Source: Bacteroidota bacterium (lineage in GTDB: Bacteria > Bacteroidota > Bacteroidia > B-17B0 > Aurantibacillaceae). Taken from it: a stretch of 64,000 nt of DNA. The notes beneath the pieces were generated by a model. The model saw only the letters and a list, made by a program, of their open reading frames with translations. It did no database searches and was not told where the DNA came from. Shown piece after piece: positions 35,341 to 44,686 of this stretch (its first letter is position 1; each line of letters starts with the position of its first letter). Location: the NCBI GenBank assembly GCA_013298715.1, contig JAAFIQ010000014.1, positions 49,401 to 113,400 of the forward strand, written 5' to 3'. The position numbers were made by a program, and so were the translations under genes.

Positions 35341-37095
35341 CTATTTCTTCCTCTCCCCTATTTGCTGGCGCCACATAGCGTAATACAAGCCTTTTTCATT
35401 TAATAAATCTTCGTGCTTGCCTTTTTCAATTATTTCGCCATGCTCAAGCACGTAAATAGTTTCGGCATGCATAATCGTACTTAAACGGTGTGCAATTAAA
35501 ATAGTTATTTGATTTTTGCTTGCACTAATATCCCGAATAGTTTCTGAAATTTCTTCTTCGGTTAACGAATCCAAAGCAGATGTTGCTTCATCAAAAATTA
35601 ATAGTTTAGGATTTCTTAGTAATGCACGAGCAATAGATAAACGTTGTTTTTCGCCTCCACTCAGCTTTATGCCACCTTCTCCAATTGTAGTGTTAATGCC
35701 GTTTGCCGTACGTTTCAATAAATTCTCGCATGCTGCCTTCTTAAGCACCGCTAAAATTTCTTCGTCGCTTGCTGTTGGTTTTACAAACAACAAATTATCT
35801 TTAATTGTACCACTAAACAATTGCGAATCTTGACTTACCAACCCTAATTGCAAACGCAACTCTGTTAAGTTAATTTGGTTGGCATTAATTTTATTATAAA
35901 GCACCTCGCCACTATTTGGTTGATAAAGTCCTAAAAGTAATTTCACCAAAGTTGTTTTACCACTACCGCTTGGTCCAACAAAGGCAATGGTTTTGCCAGC
36001 TTCAATCGTTAAATTAATATTTTTTACGGCATAGCCTTGGTTAGTGGTGTGGCCAAACGTTACTTCTTTAAATTCTACATTATTAATATTCCCTAAGAAT
36101 GACGGGTGTTCTGGCACATCTTCACTTTTAGCATTAATAATTTTAGAAAAATTATCCATGCTTGCTTTTGTTTCGTTGTACAAGGCAATAATAGAACCCA
36201 ACTCTTGCAAGGGATTAAAAATAAAAAAAGAGAAAAACATTAAGGTTATTAAATCGCCAATTAAAATCACATCTTTAAACACAAAGGCATACAATCCAAA
36301 AACCAAACAGGTTCTTACCAAATGCACGGTTGTACCTTGGATAAAACTCAACGAACGGACAAAACGTACTTTTTTTAATTCTAATCCTAAAATTTTTAAA
36401 GTAGTTTTATTCAAGCGCTCTTCTTCTTGATTTACCAATCCTAAACTTTTTACCAATTCAATATTACGTAAAGATTCTGTTGTAGCGCCAGCCAAAGCAG
36501 TAGTTTCGCTAAGAATTTGTTTGGATATGGTTTTAATTTTCTTACCTAAAAATGAACTTATGGTTGCAATAACAGGCACAGTTGCTAAAAACAAAATACC
36601 AATGAGCGGGTGAATGCGAACTGCATAAATAACTACAAAAACAATTCCTACAATCGACTGAAAAATTAAAGAGATAAAGAGAGAAATAAATTTTTCTGAG
36701 TCAGTTTTTACTTTTTGAAGTTTGCCTAAGGTTTCTCCGCTTCGCTGATCTTCAAAATCTTTGTAAGGTAATGATAGAACTTTTTTTATACCATCGGTGT
36801 ACATGTTTGCGCCCGAACGTTGAATAATAATGCTTGTAAAATAATCTTGAAAATTTTTTGCAATCCTCGAAACCATTGCAGCACCAATTGAAAGCAGCAA
36901 AGTAAGAATTAACGCTTGCGAGTAATCATCGAATCTGTACCCATAATTTTTATGTGGATCTCTTCCAAATTCGTTAATTAATTTGCCTGTAATAATAGAA
37001 TCAAATAAACTAAAGCATTGATTAATAGCTGCTAAAACCAATGCCAAGATCAGGTATTTTTTATTTTTAGAAAGATAGGTGTATAAAATGCGCAT
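35341..37095 (-). CDS. ABC exporter, fused membrane and ATPase domains (MsbA-like)
   Basis: 584 residues. Six membrane helices in the first 310 residues, then the nucleotide-binding domain: Walker A GPSGSGKTT (about 372), Q-loop LVSQDSQLF, signature LSGGEKQR, Walker B LLIFDEATSALD and switch His in AHRLST. Half-transporters like this export lipids, lipid A or drugs as homodimers. MsbA function is plausible because no other copy is in view, but specificity cannot be read from the sequence. Monocistronic. Confidence 0.9.
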   Translation of the reverse strand: MRILYTYLSKNKKYLILALVLAAINQCFSLFDSIITGKLINEFGRDPHKNYGYRFDDYSQALILTLLLSIGAAMVSRIAKNFQDYFTSIIIQRSGANMYTDGIKKVLSLPYKDFEDQRSGETLGKLQKVKTDSEKFISLFISLIFQSIVGIVFVVIYAVRIHPLIGILFLATVPVIATISSFLGKKIKTISKQILSETTALAGATTESLRNIELVKSLGLVNQEEERLNKTTLKILGLELKKVRFVRSLSFIQGTTVHLVRTCLVFGLYAFVFKDVILIGDLITLMFFSFFIFNPLQELGSIIALYNETKASMDNFSKIINAKSEDVPEHPSFLGNINNVEFKEVTFGHTTNQGYAVKNINLTIEAGKTIAFVGPSGSGKTTLVKLLLGLYQPNSGEVLYNKINANQINLTELRLQLGLVSQDSQLFSGTIKDNLLFVKPTASDEEILAVLKKAACENLLKRTANGINTTIGEGGIKLSGGEKQRLSIARALLRNPKLLIFDEATSALDSLTEEEISETIRDISASKNQITILIAHRLSTIMHAETIYVLEHGEIIEKGKHEDLLNEKGLYYAMWRQQIGERKK

Positions 37096-37277
37096 GCGGG
37101 TTGTAAAATATATTCCTCAAATTTAGCATTAACAACAAAGGTAAATACTAGCAATTAGTTAAGAATTATTTTTTAAGGTCTATATAACGTTCTTATTCTG
37201 AATTAATTTTATTTTGGTTCAATTTTAAAAATAGTTGTCGAATCAATATTCACGTCTTCAATAGTTGTTGCCTCTGC

Positions 37278-37829
37278 TTAGCCAACCAACTTAAACGGCA
37301 TATAATGAATGAACTCCTTAGTTGATGTAAAAAATTCTCTTCCATATTTTTGAACGCCATCTCTATACGTTACAAAATTATTTATTAGGTATTTTCCTCT
37401 AAAATTCTTTAACAATTTTTGGTTTATATTTTTTAAATCGTCAAGTATGTACCACATTATATCGGCTAAAAGAATGCAATCTACTTGGTCTTTATTTTTA
37501 AGAAGATGCATATCTAATATGTTACCAACCTCAAAATTTAAGTTTGGAAATTTTTCTTTTGCTCTTAAAATGGCAGTGGGAGAAATATCAATTGATTTTG
37601 GGATTACACCAGTTTCCTTATAAATCCATTCTGCATAGTAGCCTAAACCGCAACCGTATTCAATAATATTTTTTATGCCAAAGCGCTTTATGTTCATTAT
37701 CGCTATTGTTCGGCTATAGCGATTGGGTTGTGTAGATTGTACCCAAGGGTCTTCAAATTTTTGATACATCTCGTCGTATTTTCCGATGAGCTTACCATCT
37801 TTTATTGCGTAGTCGTGATATGATTCCAT
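37278..37829 (-). CDS. class I SAM-dependent methyltransferase, probably C-terminally shortened
   Basis: 183 residues. Motif I IIEYGCGLGYYAEW (about 57-70), the acidic SIDISPTAILRAKEKF and ADIMWYILDD are seen, so the SAM-binding core is present. After the TAA at 37278-37280 the frame stays open for 22 more codons (to 37209), reading AEATTIEDVNIDSTTIFKIE, which looks like the final beta-hairpin of this fold. A nonsense mutation may therefore have removed the last strand. Substrate unknown. It shares the strand of bdhA, 22 bp upstream. Confidence 0.72.
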   Translation of the reverse strand: MESYHDYAIKDGKLIGKYDEMYQKFEDPWVQSTQPNRYSRTIAIMNIKRFGIKNIIEYGCGLGYYAEWIYKETGVIPKSIDISPTAILRAKEKFPNLNFEVGNILDMHLLKNKDQVDCILLADIMWYILDDLKNINQKLLKNFRGKYLINNFVTYRDGVQKYGREFFTSTKEFIHYMPFKLVG

Positions 37830-37851
37830 TTTTATTTTATTTAGGGTTTAT

Positions 37852-38622
37852 TTATTGCGCGTTCCAGCCGCCATCAACTGGCATTGCAATACCTGTAATT
37901 GTTGTTGCGTGGTCGCTTGCTAGTAGCAACGTAGTTTGCCCCAAGGTTTCTAAACTCACAAAATCTTTAACTGCTTGTTTGTAAAGCATTACCTTACTTA
38001 CAACATCACTCTCGCTCATGTTATGGGCTTTGGCTTGGTCTGCAATTTGTTTTTCTACCAAGGGTGTTTTTACATAACCAGGGCAAATAGCATTTACAGT
38101 AATATTAAATGGTGCGCCCTCTAAGGCTAATGTTTTTGTAAAGCCAACAATGCCATGTTTACTAGCTACGTAGGCACTCTTAAATTCGCTGGCAACTAAG
38201 CCGTGAGCTGAAGCAATGTTTATTATTCTTCCAAACTTCCGTTCTTTCATACCTTTCCAAACGGCTTTGCTTAAATAAAAAGCAGAGGTTAAGTTGATGC
38301 CAATGATAGCATTCCATTTTTCATCCGGAAAATCTTCTATTGGTGAAACGTGTTGTATGCCAGCATTATTAATTAATACATCAATTTTACTAAATTTAGA
38401 AACTGCTTCATCAACCATTTTTCTTAGTTCCTCGGCCTTTAGCATATTAGCATTGCTAAACATGGTTTGTATTCCATACTCTTTCGCTATTGCGTCCGCT
38501 ATTTCTTGCCCATTTGCTTCTAGTCCATTAAAAACTACATTGTATTGTTTTGTTTTTGCAAATTCTTTTGCTATGCCTAAGCCTATGCCGCTGGTGCTTC
38601 CGGTTATTAATGCTGTTTTCAT
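37852..38622 (-). CDS. bdhA: 3-hydroxybutyrate dehydrogenase
   Basis: 256 residues, a classical SDR: TGSTSGIGLGIA, NNAGIQHVSPIEDFP, catalytic SAHG and YVASKHG, and the C-terminal IAMPVDGGWNAQ. The IQHVSPIEDFP and CPGYVKTPLVEKQI segments are characteristic of D-3-hydroxybutyrate dehydrogenases, which oxidise 3-hydroxybutyrate to acetoacetate with NAD+. No polyhydroxybutyrate genes adjoin it. Family confidence is high, substrate assignment good. Confidence 0.88.
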   Translation of the reverse strand: MKTALITGSTSGIGLGIAKEFAKTKQYNVVFNGLEANGQEIADAIAKEYGIQTMFSNANMLKAEELRKMVDEAVSKFSKIDVLINNAGIQHVSPIEDFPDEKWNAIIGINLTSAFYLSKAVWKGMKERKFGRIINIASAHGLVASEFKSAYVASKHGIVGFTKTLALEGAPFNITVNAICPGYVKTPLVEKQIADQAKAHNMSESDVVSKVMLYKQAVKDFVSLETLGQTTLLLASDHATTITGIAMPVDGGWNAQ

Positions 38623-38686
38623 TTATTATAATTTTTAATTTGGTTTTACTAATGTAACATATTTCATTAAAAACTATGTTATAAAA

Positions 38687-39343
38687 TCAATAACTATACA
38701 TATTCAATTCATCAAAATCTTTTATTTCTGATAATTTAATAAGTTGATTAATTTTTATTTTTTTAGTTGTGGTTTTAAAAACTTCTTCCGCTCCTTCTGT
38801 ACCATAGTTTGTATTCTTTTTTTCAATCTTAGTTTTTGTACTAAAATTTATGCTTGTTACGCTTTCAGTTATTGGCCCACCGCTTTGATTGTCATAACCG
38901 ATTAACTCAAAGTTTGCATTTTGATGCCTGAACGTGTAACTCCAATATCCATATCTGCCATGACCATATTGAACATATAAATTCCCTTTTTTAATTTCAA
39001 AGCTTAAATCAGGAGGGAAGTAAACACCTCCGTCCTCATTTTCGGATGAGAAGCATGCTAAATTTTTTGTAACCAATTCGTAATGCGTTTTTTTGTTGAA
39101 TAAAACAAGTATGCCTCTACGGTTACGATTAAGTATGCCTCTGTTTTCTACTTCAACAAACTTAGCTTTATCTGTTCCTTTAATAATAATAACCGAATCT
39201 TTTAAGCCATCTTTATTTAAGTCTCCGCTGTAAGCTTCATAAAACACGTACCCATTAGGAATAAACGTTAAAGTACCTTTATTTACTTGAGAAAATAAAT
39301 TACATGCATTAATTAAGAGCACAAATAAAATTACTTTTTTCAT
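38687..39343 (-). CDS. exported protein with a DxNxDG calcium-type motif
   Basis: 218 residues. Signal peptide 1-18 (ending LFS-Q). Near residue 40, GDLNKDGLKDSVII has the DxNxDGxxD pattern of FG-GAP/EF-hand-like calcium loops, common in surface beta-propeller proteins. The rest (YFPPDLSFEIKKGNLYVQYGHGRYGYWSYTFRH) resembles Bacteroidota periplasmic proteins that describe an object's numeric state, but I know no function. It precedes bdhA on the same strand with a 64-bp gap. Confidence 0.62.
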   Translation of the reverse strand: MKKVILFVLLINACNLFSQVNKGTLTFIPNGYVFYEAYSGDLNKDGLKDSVIIIKGTDKAKFVEVENRGILNRNRRGILVLFNKKTHYELVTKNLACFSSENEDGGVYFPPDLSFEIKKGNLYVQYGHGRYGYWSYTFRHQNANFELIGYDNQSGGPITESVTSINFSTKTKIEKKNTNYGTEGAEEVFKTTTKKIKINQLIKLSEIKDFDELNMYSY

Positions 39344-39364
39344 TATATTTTACTACACTTGTTT

Positions 39365-40903
39365 TTAATCTGCATTAACTTCTTCAGCTTTTTTTTCTGG
39401 TCTCATTTGCGGAAACAATAGCACATCTTGTATTGATGGTTGGTTAGTAAGCAACATACACAATCTATCTATACCAAAGCCTATGCCTGCGGTAGGAGGC
39501 ATGCCGTATTCAAGCGCTCGTAAAAAATCGTAATCAATAAACATAGCTTCATCATCACCACGTTCCATTAATTTTATTTGATCTTCAAAACGTTCGCGTT
39601 GGTCAATTGGATCGTTTAACTCGCTATATGCATTTGCAATTTCTTTTCCGTTTATCATTAATTCAAAGCGTTCTACCAATCCTTCTTTGCTACGGTGTTT
39701 TTTAGTAAGCGGACTCATCTCCACCGGATAATCTGTAATAAAGGTTGGTTGAATAAAATTCCCTTCACATTTCTCTCCAAAAATGGTATCAATTAATTTT
39801 GCTTTGCCCATGCTCTCATCAATTTCTAAATGTAATTTTTTGCATACATCTCTTAATTCCGCTTCATTCATGGTGCTAACATCAATCCCAGTATATTCCT
39901 TAATGGCATCGTAAATTGTAATGCGTTTAAACGGTGCGGCAAACGAAATTGTTTTATCGCCTACTACAACATCTGTTGTACCGTGCAAATCGTTAGCAAT
40001 TTTTTCCAACAATTTTTCAGTGGTGTTCATCATCCAAAAATAATCTTTGTAAGCCACGTAAAATTCTAACACCGTAAACTCAGGATTGTGGGTTCTATCC
40101 ATGCCTTCGTTTCTAAAATTACGACTAAACTCATACACCCAATCAAAACCGCCAACAATTAAGCGTTTTAAATACAACTCGTTTGCAATGCGCAAATATA
40201 AAGGAATATCCAAAGCATTATGGTGTGTAATGAATGGGCGAGCGGCTGCACCCCCAGGAATAGCTTGCAACACAGGGGTGTCAACTTCTAAAGCGCCACT
40301 ATCATTTAAAAAATTACGAATAGAAGTAATTATTTTTGTACGTTGCTCAAATGTTTTTTTAACTTTAGGATTAATAATTAAATCCACGTAACGCTGGCGG
40401 TATCTAAACTCTGGGTCTGTAACCTCATCAAACGAATTTCCATCAGCATCAGTTTTTACTATCGGTAAAGGTTTTAAGGCTTTGCTTAATAACGTAAATG
40501 AAGTTACGTGTATAGATATTTCGCCCATTTTTGTTGTAAACACATACCCTTTAACACCAATAATATCACCAATATCCATTAATTTTTTCCAAACTAAATC
40601 ATATAATTTCGTGTCTTCAGGATTTGGACAAATATCATCTTTTCTTATATACAATTGTATACGGCCAGTGCTATCTTGAATTACAGCAAAACATGCTTTA
40701 CCCATATCGCGTATGCTCATTAATCTGCCTGCAATAGAAATATCTTTATAATTCAATTTATCCCGCTCGTAGTTTTCTTTAATATCATGAGCCGTAACAT
40801 TTACAGAAAATTCTTCGGCTGGATAGGCTTGTACACCTGCATTTTGTAAATCAATTAATTTTTGTCTTCTTAATTGTTCTTGTTCACTTAAATTAGTAGT
40901 CAT
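39365..40903 (-). CDS. lysS: lysyl-tRNA synthetase, class II
   Basis: 512 residues. N-terminal OB-fold anticodon domain (about 55-150, ISIAGRLMSIRDMGKACF), then the class II core: motif 1 around RTKIITSIRNFL, motif 2 FRNEGMDRTHNPEFTVLEFY and motif 3 GIGFGIDRLCMLL. It charges tRNA-Lys in the cytosol. Length and motifs are complete. On the minus strand a -7 box lies just upstream at 40921-40928. Confidence 0.96.
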   Translation of the reverse strand: MTTNLSEQEQLRRQKLIDLQNAGVQAYPAEEFSVNVTAHDIKENYERDKLNYKDISIAGRLMSIRDMGKACFAVIQDSTGRIQLYIRKDDICPNPEDTKLYDLVWKKLMDIGDIIGVKGYVFTTKMGEISIHVTSFTLLSKALKPLPIVKTDADGNSFDEVTDPEFRYRQRYVDLIINPKVKKTFEQRTKIITSIRNFLNDSGALEVDTPVLQAIPGGAAARPFITHHNALDIPLYLRIANELYLKRLIVGGFDWVYEFSRNFRNEGMDRTHNPEFTVLEFYVAYKDYFWMMNTTEKLLEKIANDLHGTTDVVVGDKTISFAAPFKRITIYDAIKEYTGIDVSTMNEAELRDVCKKLHLEIDESMGKAKLIDTIFGEKCEGNFIQPTFITDYPVEMSPLTKKHRSKEGLVERFELMINGKEIANAYSELNDPIDQRERFEDQIKLMERGDDEAMFIDYDFLRALEYGMPPTAGIGFGIDRLCMLLTNQPSIQDVLLFPQMRPEKKAEEVNAD

Positions 40904-40920
40904 ATTTTTAAAATAGATTT

Positions 40921-40928
40921 CAAAGTTA
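40921..40928 (-). promoter_or_regulatory. -7 promoter box (TAACTTTG) for lysS
   Basis: The minus strand reads TAACTTTG, matching TAnnTTTG, 17 bp before the lysS ATG. Confidence 0.5.
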
Positions 40929-41323
40929 CAATTTATATGAACTTGTATATACCTAGCCTTGTTTTGATTATTAACTTTTATAAAAATTACGGAGTAATAT
41001 ACTTAAACAAAAGTTTGCCAACCTGCGCCCACGTGGGATTATTTCTTGAAAACACATTTACGCTCGAATTACGCAATTAGCGTGATTTTTAGTTTTGTTT
41101 AATTAAAACAAAGAATTGTGAAACAAAATTTTTGTTTTGTTTATCGTTTTAAAGAATTCATTAAACAAAAAGATGCATTTTATCAAAAAAAAGAGGTTAA
41201 GTCGTAAATTTTTTTACACTATTTAACACAATTTCTACATCTGTTTAATTATATCGGATTAGAACAAAATTTTATTTAATTGATTTTCAATGATTTATAA
41301 AATATTTTACCCGAAGGAAAAAA
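40929..41323. other. AT-rich intergenic stretch with scattered TTTGTTT/AAACAAA motifs
   Basis: No gene is visible. The left part holds the lysS upstream region and a CCCACGTGGG palindrome at about 41030-41039. From 41094 on, pieces of the same TGTTTAA motif that forms the operator dyads nearer the sigma-factor gene recur: TTTTGTTTAATTAAAACAAA (41094-41113), TTTGTTTTGTTTA (41131-41143), TTAAACAAAAA (41161-41171) and CTGTTTAATTA (41241-41251). Confidence 0.5.
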
Positions 41324-41400
41324 TTTGTTTAATATTTAACGTTTTGCATTAAACAAAGAGCTACATTTGTTTAACCAAAAACACTAAAAGGTTAAACAAA
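41324..41400 (+). promoter_or_regulatory. double TTTGTTTAA/TTAAACAAA dyad operator and promoter of the ECF sigma-photolyase operon
   Basis: Two inverted repeats lie back to back. The first is TTTGTTTAA (41324-41332) with TTAAACAAA (41349-41357). The second, TTTGTTTAACC (41366-41376) with GGTTAAACAAA (41390-41400), is an 11-bp perfect match ending at the base before the ATG. The left arms are 42 bp apart. A -7 box TACATTTG (41362-41369) overlaps the second left arm, so binding there would control initiation. In RNA the second dyad could also form a hairpin at the start codon. Confidence 0.65.
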
Positions 41401-41907
41401 ATGACAGCAATAGAATTCAACACAAAAATCTTAAGCCAAAAAAGTAGTTTAAAAAACTTTGCTTTAAGTCTTACACACAACTCAGATGACGCTAACGATT
41501 TATTGCAAGATACCTATTTGAAAGCAATAACTTATAGAGATAAGTTTGAAGAAAGTACTAATTTGAAAGCTTGGTTGTTTACAATCATGAAAAATACTTT
41601 TATTAATGCTTATCGTAGAAATTCTAAAATTACGAAAGTAGTTGTAAAAGGAGATGATATTGCAATGAATCGTGCTTTTAAACAAAATAGCTATCAACAT
41701 AGCGAAAGCAGAATTAATGCTAAAGAAATAATTAAGGAAATTGAAAAATTAGACGACGATTATAAAATACCGTTTACAAGATATTACAATGGCTACAAAT
41801 ACGAAGAAATTGCCGAAGAAATGCAATTGCCTTTAGGTACCATAAAAAGTAGAATATTTTTGGCCCGTAAATCGCTTATGACAACTTTAGCTAATTACAA
41901 TAACTAA
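41401..41907 (+). CDS. ECF-type RNA polymerase sigma factor
   Basis: 168 residues. Sigma region 2 (about 10-75, HNSDDANDLLQDTYLKAITYRDKF and LKAWLFTIMKNTFINAYRR) and region 4 (about 110-160, YNGYKYEEIAEEMQLPLGTIKSRIFLARKSL) are both complete. No anti-sigma gene follows; instead a photolyase starts 10 bp downstream. Photolyase-linked ECF factors are often light- or oxidative-stress-responsive, so a role in a light response is inferred. The two TTTGTTTAA dyads upstream suggest tight or autogenous control. Confidence 0.92.
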   Translation: MTAIEFNTKILSQKSSLKNFALSLTHNSDDANDLLQDTYLKAITYRDKFEESTNLKAWLFTIMKNTFINAYRRNSKITKVVVKGDDIAMNRAFKQNSYQHSESRINAKEIIKEIEKLDDDYKIPFTRYYNGYKYEEIAEEMQLPLGTIKSRIFLARKSLMTTLANYNN

Positions 41908-41917
41908 TTTCTTTTTA

Positions 41918-43246
41918 TTGTCTTCAACTACTACGATAATTTGGTTTAGGAGAGACCTTCGCACAGAGGATAATGCAGCATTATATTTCGCACTAAAAGA
42001 AAACAAAAATGTTTTACCTATTTTTATTTTCGACCCTACAATTTTAGATAAACTAGAAAATAAACTCGACAAAAGGGTAGATTACATCCATCAAGCGATA
42101 TACAGCCTTCAAAAAAATTTTCTATTAGCCGGTAGTACAATTGAAGTTTATTATTTGAATCCACTAAAAGTTTTTAAAAACTTAACTGAAAAACATGACA
42201 TTAAAAATGTGTATGTCAATCACGATTACGAGCCACATGCTGTTACACGCGATAAAGAAGTTGAGGCGTATTTAAGTACAAAAAACATTACTTTTCATAC
42301 ATTTAAGGATCAATGTATTTTTGAAAAAGATGAAATTATAAAAGACGATGGCAAACCCTATACTGTTTTTACACCTTATTCAAGAAAATGGAAAGCCAAA
42401 CTGAAACCTTATTTTTACAAAGCATATCCAACACAAAAGTATTTTAATAATCTTTTTAAAGCTACTGCAACTACTATACCAAGCCTAGAGGAAATGGGCT
42501 TTATAAAAACAAACATTGAACTGCCTGAAAAAATTATAGTTAACGAAGCAATAATTAAGGCTTATAAAGAACAAAGAGATTATCCTGCAATTAGCGGCAC
42601 CACACGATTAAGCATGCATTTGCGCTTTGGTACAATTAGTGTTAGGCAGTTGGTTGCAAAAACGTTGCCACTAAGCGAAACCTGGCTGAACGAACTTATT
42701 TGGCGTGACTTTTATATGATGATACTTCATCATTTTCCTCATGCCAGCACAAAGGCTTTTAAAAAAGAATACGAAAACATGCCTTGGCGTAATAAAGAAG
42801 AAGAGTTCAAAAAATGGTGTAGTGGTGAAACTGGTTACCCAATTGTAGATGCTGGTATGCGCGAGTTAAATGCTACTGGGTTTATGCACAATCGTGTTCG
42901 CATGATTACTAGCAGTTTTTTAATAAAACACCTATTAATTGATTGGCGCTGGGGCGAAGCTTATTTTGCAGCTAAACTAAATGATTTTGATTTAAGCGCT
43001 AACAATGGTGGCTGGCAGTGGGCGGCTAGTACTGGTTGCGACGCTGCTCCCTATTTTAGAATATTTAATCCGTACGAACAACAAAAAAAGTTTGACCCTA
43101 AATTTGATTACATAAAAAAATGGGTGCCTGAATTTGGAACACCGACCTATTGCCAGCCTATAGTGGAGCACACCTTTGCACGAAATAGAGCCCTAGAGAA
43201 TTACAAAACACACCTCAGTAACTACAAGCAACTACAGCTATTTTAA
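41918..43246 (+). CDS. phr: cryptochrome/deoxyribodipyrimidine photolyase
   Basis: 442 residues from a TTG start that places TTTIIWFRRDLRTEDN at the N-terminus. An alpha/beta antenna domain (1-130) is followed by the FAD domain with SGTTRLSMHLRFGTISVRQL, WRDFYMM, YPIVDAGMRELNATGFMHNRVRM and WQWAASTGCDA, the last two forming the FAD and lesion pocket. It probably repairs cyclobutane pyrimidine dimers using light; a signalling cryptochrome is less likely. Co-transcribed with the ECF sigma gene 10 bp upstream. Confidence 0.93.
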   Translation: MSSTTTIIWFRRDLRTEDNAALYFALKENKNVLPIFIFDPTILDKLENKLDKRVDYIHQAIYSLQKNFLLAGSTIEVYYLNPLKVFKNLTEKHDIKNVYVNHDYEPHAVTRDKEVEAYLSTKNITFHTFKDQCIFEKDEIIKDDGKPYTVFTPYSRKWKAKLKPYFYKAYPTQKYFNNLFKATATTIPSLEEMGFIKTNIELPEKIIVNEAIIKAYKEQRDYPAISGTTRLSMHLRFGTISVRQLVAKTLPLSETWLNELIWRDFYMMILHHFPHASTKAFKKEYENMPWRNKEEEFKKWCSGETGYPIVDAGMRELNATGFMHNRVRMITSSFLIKHLLIDWRWGEAYFAAKLNDFDLSANNGGWQWAASTGCDAAPYFRIFNPYEQQKKFDPKFDYIKKWVPEFGTPTYCQPIVEHTFARNRALENYKTHLSNYKQLQLF

Positions 43247-43264
43247 AATGACACTTTTATGACA

Positions 43265-43282
43265 AAAAAACCTAGGTTTTTT
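43265..43282. repeat. perfect 18-bp palindrome before hemA
   Basis: AAAAAACCTAGGTTTTTT is its own reverse complement and sits 18 bp after the photolyase stop. It lies between TATGACA and TGTCATA, an outer 7-bp inverted repeat (43259-43265 and 43294-43300, approximate). It could be a terminator with an A-tract/T-tract stem or an operator for hemA. Confidence 0.55.
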
Positions 43283-43302
43283 ATCATATTTGTTGTCATA
43301 TT

Positions 43303-44532
43303 TTGGATTCTTTTAAAGTTATAGCGTTTACTCATAAAAATTTACCCCTTGAATTAATTGGTAAATTACATTTAAATGAAGAACAACAAAAAAGTTGTTT
43401 GGGCGCTTTAAAATTAAACTACAATTTTACTGAACTACTATTTTTAAATACATGTAATCGCGTTGAGTTGTTTTTTGTAACAGATGTTGAAATAACAAAT
43501 ACCCTTACCAAAGAAATTTTGATTTTTTTAAATAGTAGATTAAATAATGCAGAGCTAGAAGAGCTAATTACCAATATGGAAACATACACTGGCGAACAAG
43601 CAATTACGCATGTTTTTAGCGTAGCGGCATCTATAGATTCTTTAGTGGTGGGAGAGAGAGAAATAATTACACAAGTGCGCAAGGCGTATGATGTTTGTAA
43701 TTTAATTGGATTAACCGGTGATTTTATGCGTTTGTTAACCAAACAAACAATAGAAACTGCCAAGCAAATTTATACAGATACAGATATTGCAAAAAATCCT
43801 GTATCCATAGTTTCTTTAGCCTATCGTAGCTTGCGTGCCTTTGGTATAAAAAATAATGCGCGCTTTGTGTTTGTTGGCAGTGGTGAAACAAATACATTAA
43901 TGGCCACCTATTTAAAAAAACATCAATATGCCAATTTTTCTGTTTTTAATAGAACTTTACTAAACGCCAAAAAACTGGCAAACGTTCTTAACGGAAAGGC
44001 GTTTGAGTTAAGCGAGTTACAAAACTACAAAGCCGGATTTGATGTTTTGATTGTTTGCACCGCAAGTACTAGCCCAGTAATTAATTCAACGATTTATAAA
44101 AATTTATTACATGGCGATACCAATAAAAAAATTATTATTGATTTAGGATTACCTGCCAATGTTGATGAAGAGGTTATTGCTAACAACTTAGTTCATTACA
44201 TTGATATAAATTCTTTAAAAGAACAAGCAGAAACGAATATGCAACTTCGTAAAAAAGAAGTTGAAAAATGCTACCATATAATTCAAAACAAAACAGAAGA
44301 ATTTAAATGGTTGCATAAAGAACGCCGCATAGAACTTGCCTTTGGTGAAATACCAAAACAAGTAAGAGCCATAAAAGAGTTTGCCGTTAACGAAGTTTTT
44401 ACCAAAGAAATTAGTACACTTGATAACACTAGTAAAGAAGTGCTAGAAAAAGTATTAGCCTACGTAGAAAAAAAATATAACGCAGTGGCTATTAAAACAG
44501 CCAAAGATGTGCTTCTAAACCAAAAAGATTAA
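43303..44532 (+). CDS. hemA: glutamyl-tRNA reductase
   Basis: 409 residues from a TTG start (MDSFKVIAFTHKNLPLELIG). The catalytic Cys is in LNTCNRVELFFV (about 50), SLVVGEREIITQVRKAY is the tRNA/substrate loop, and the NADPH domain starts at VFVGSGETN. It reduces glutamyl-tRNA to glutamate-1-semialdehyde, the committed step of C5 haem synthesis. The hemC-hemD fusion follows 154 bp later, so haem genes cluster here beside photolyase. hemL and hemB are not in the window. Confidence 0.93.
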   Translation: MDSFKVIAFTHKNLPLELIGKLHLNEEQQKSCLGALKLNYNFTELLFLNTCNRVELFFVTDVEITNTLTKEILIFLNSRLNNAELEELITNMETYTGEQAITHVFSVAASIDSLVVGEREIITQVRKAYDVCNLIGLTGDFMRLLTKQTIETAKQIYTDTDIAKNPVSIVSLAYRSLRAFGIKNNARFVFVGSGETNTLMATYLKKHQYANFSVFNRTLLNAKKLANVLNGKAFELSELQNYKAGFDVLIVCTASTSPVINSTIYKNLLHGDTNKKIIIDLGLPANVDEEVIANNLVHYIDINSLKEQAETNMQLRKKEVEKCYHIIQNKTEEFKWLHKERRIELAFGEIPKQVRAIKEFAVNEVFTKEISTLDNTSKEVLEKVLAYVEKKYNAVAIKTAKDVLLNQKD

Positions 44533-44686
44533 TTTATTTTTTTACCTTTAACTTCTTAGTTTAAAATCAGAAAGTAAAATGTATATCCCATTTGTAAGTA
44601 TAGCGTATTTAATAGAAATACAGTTTTTTTCTTTAAAAATTCCTTCGTAAAACAAATTAAAAATTTTAATCAGTATAATTAATTTA

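Noticed and set aside
44643..44657. CTTCGTAAAACAAAT, a 13-of-15 match to the LytTR half-site before hemC-hemD
   Set aside because: No partner 21 bp away and no -7 box at the fixed distance; chance match in AT-rich sequence.
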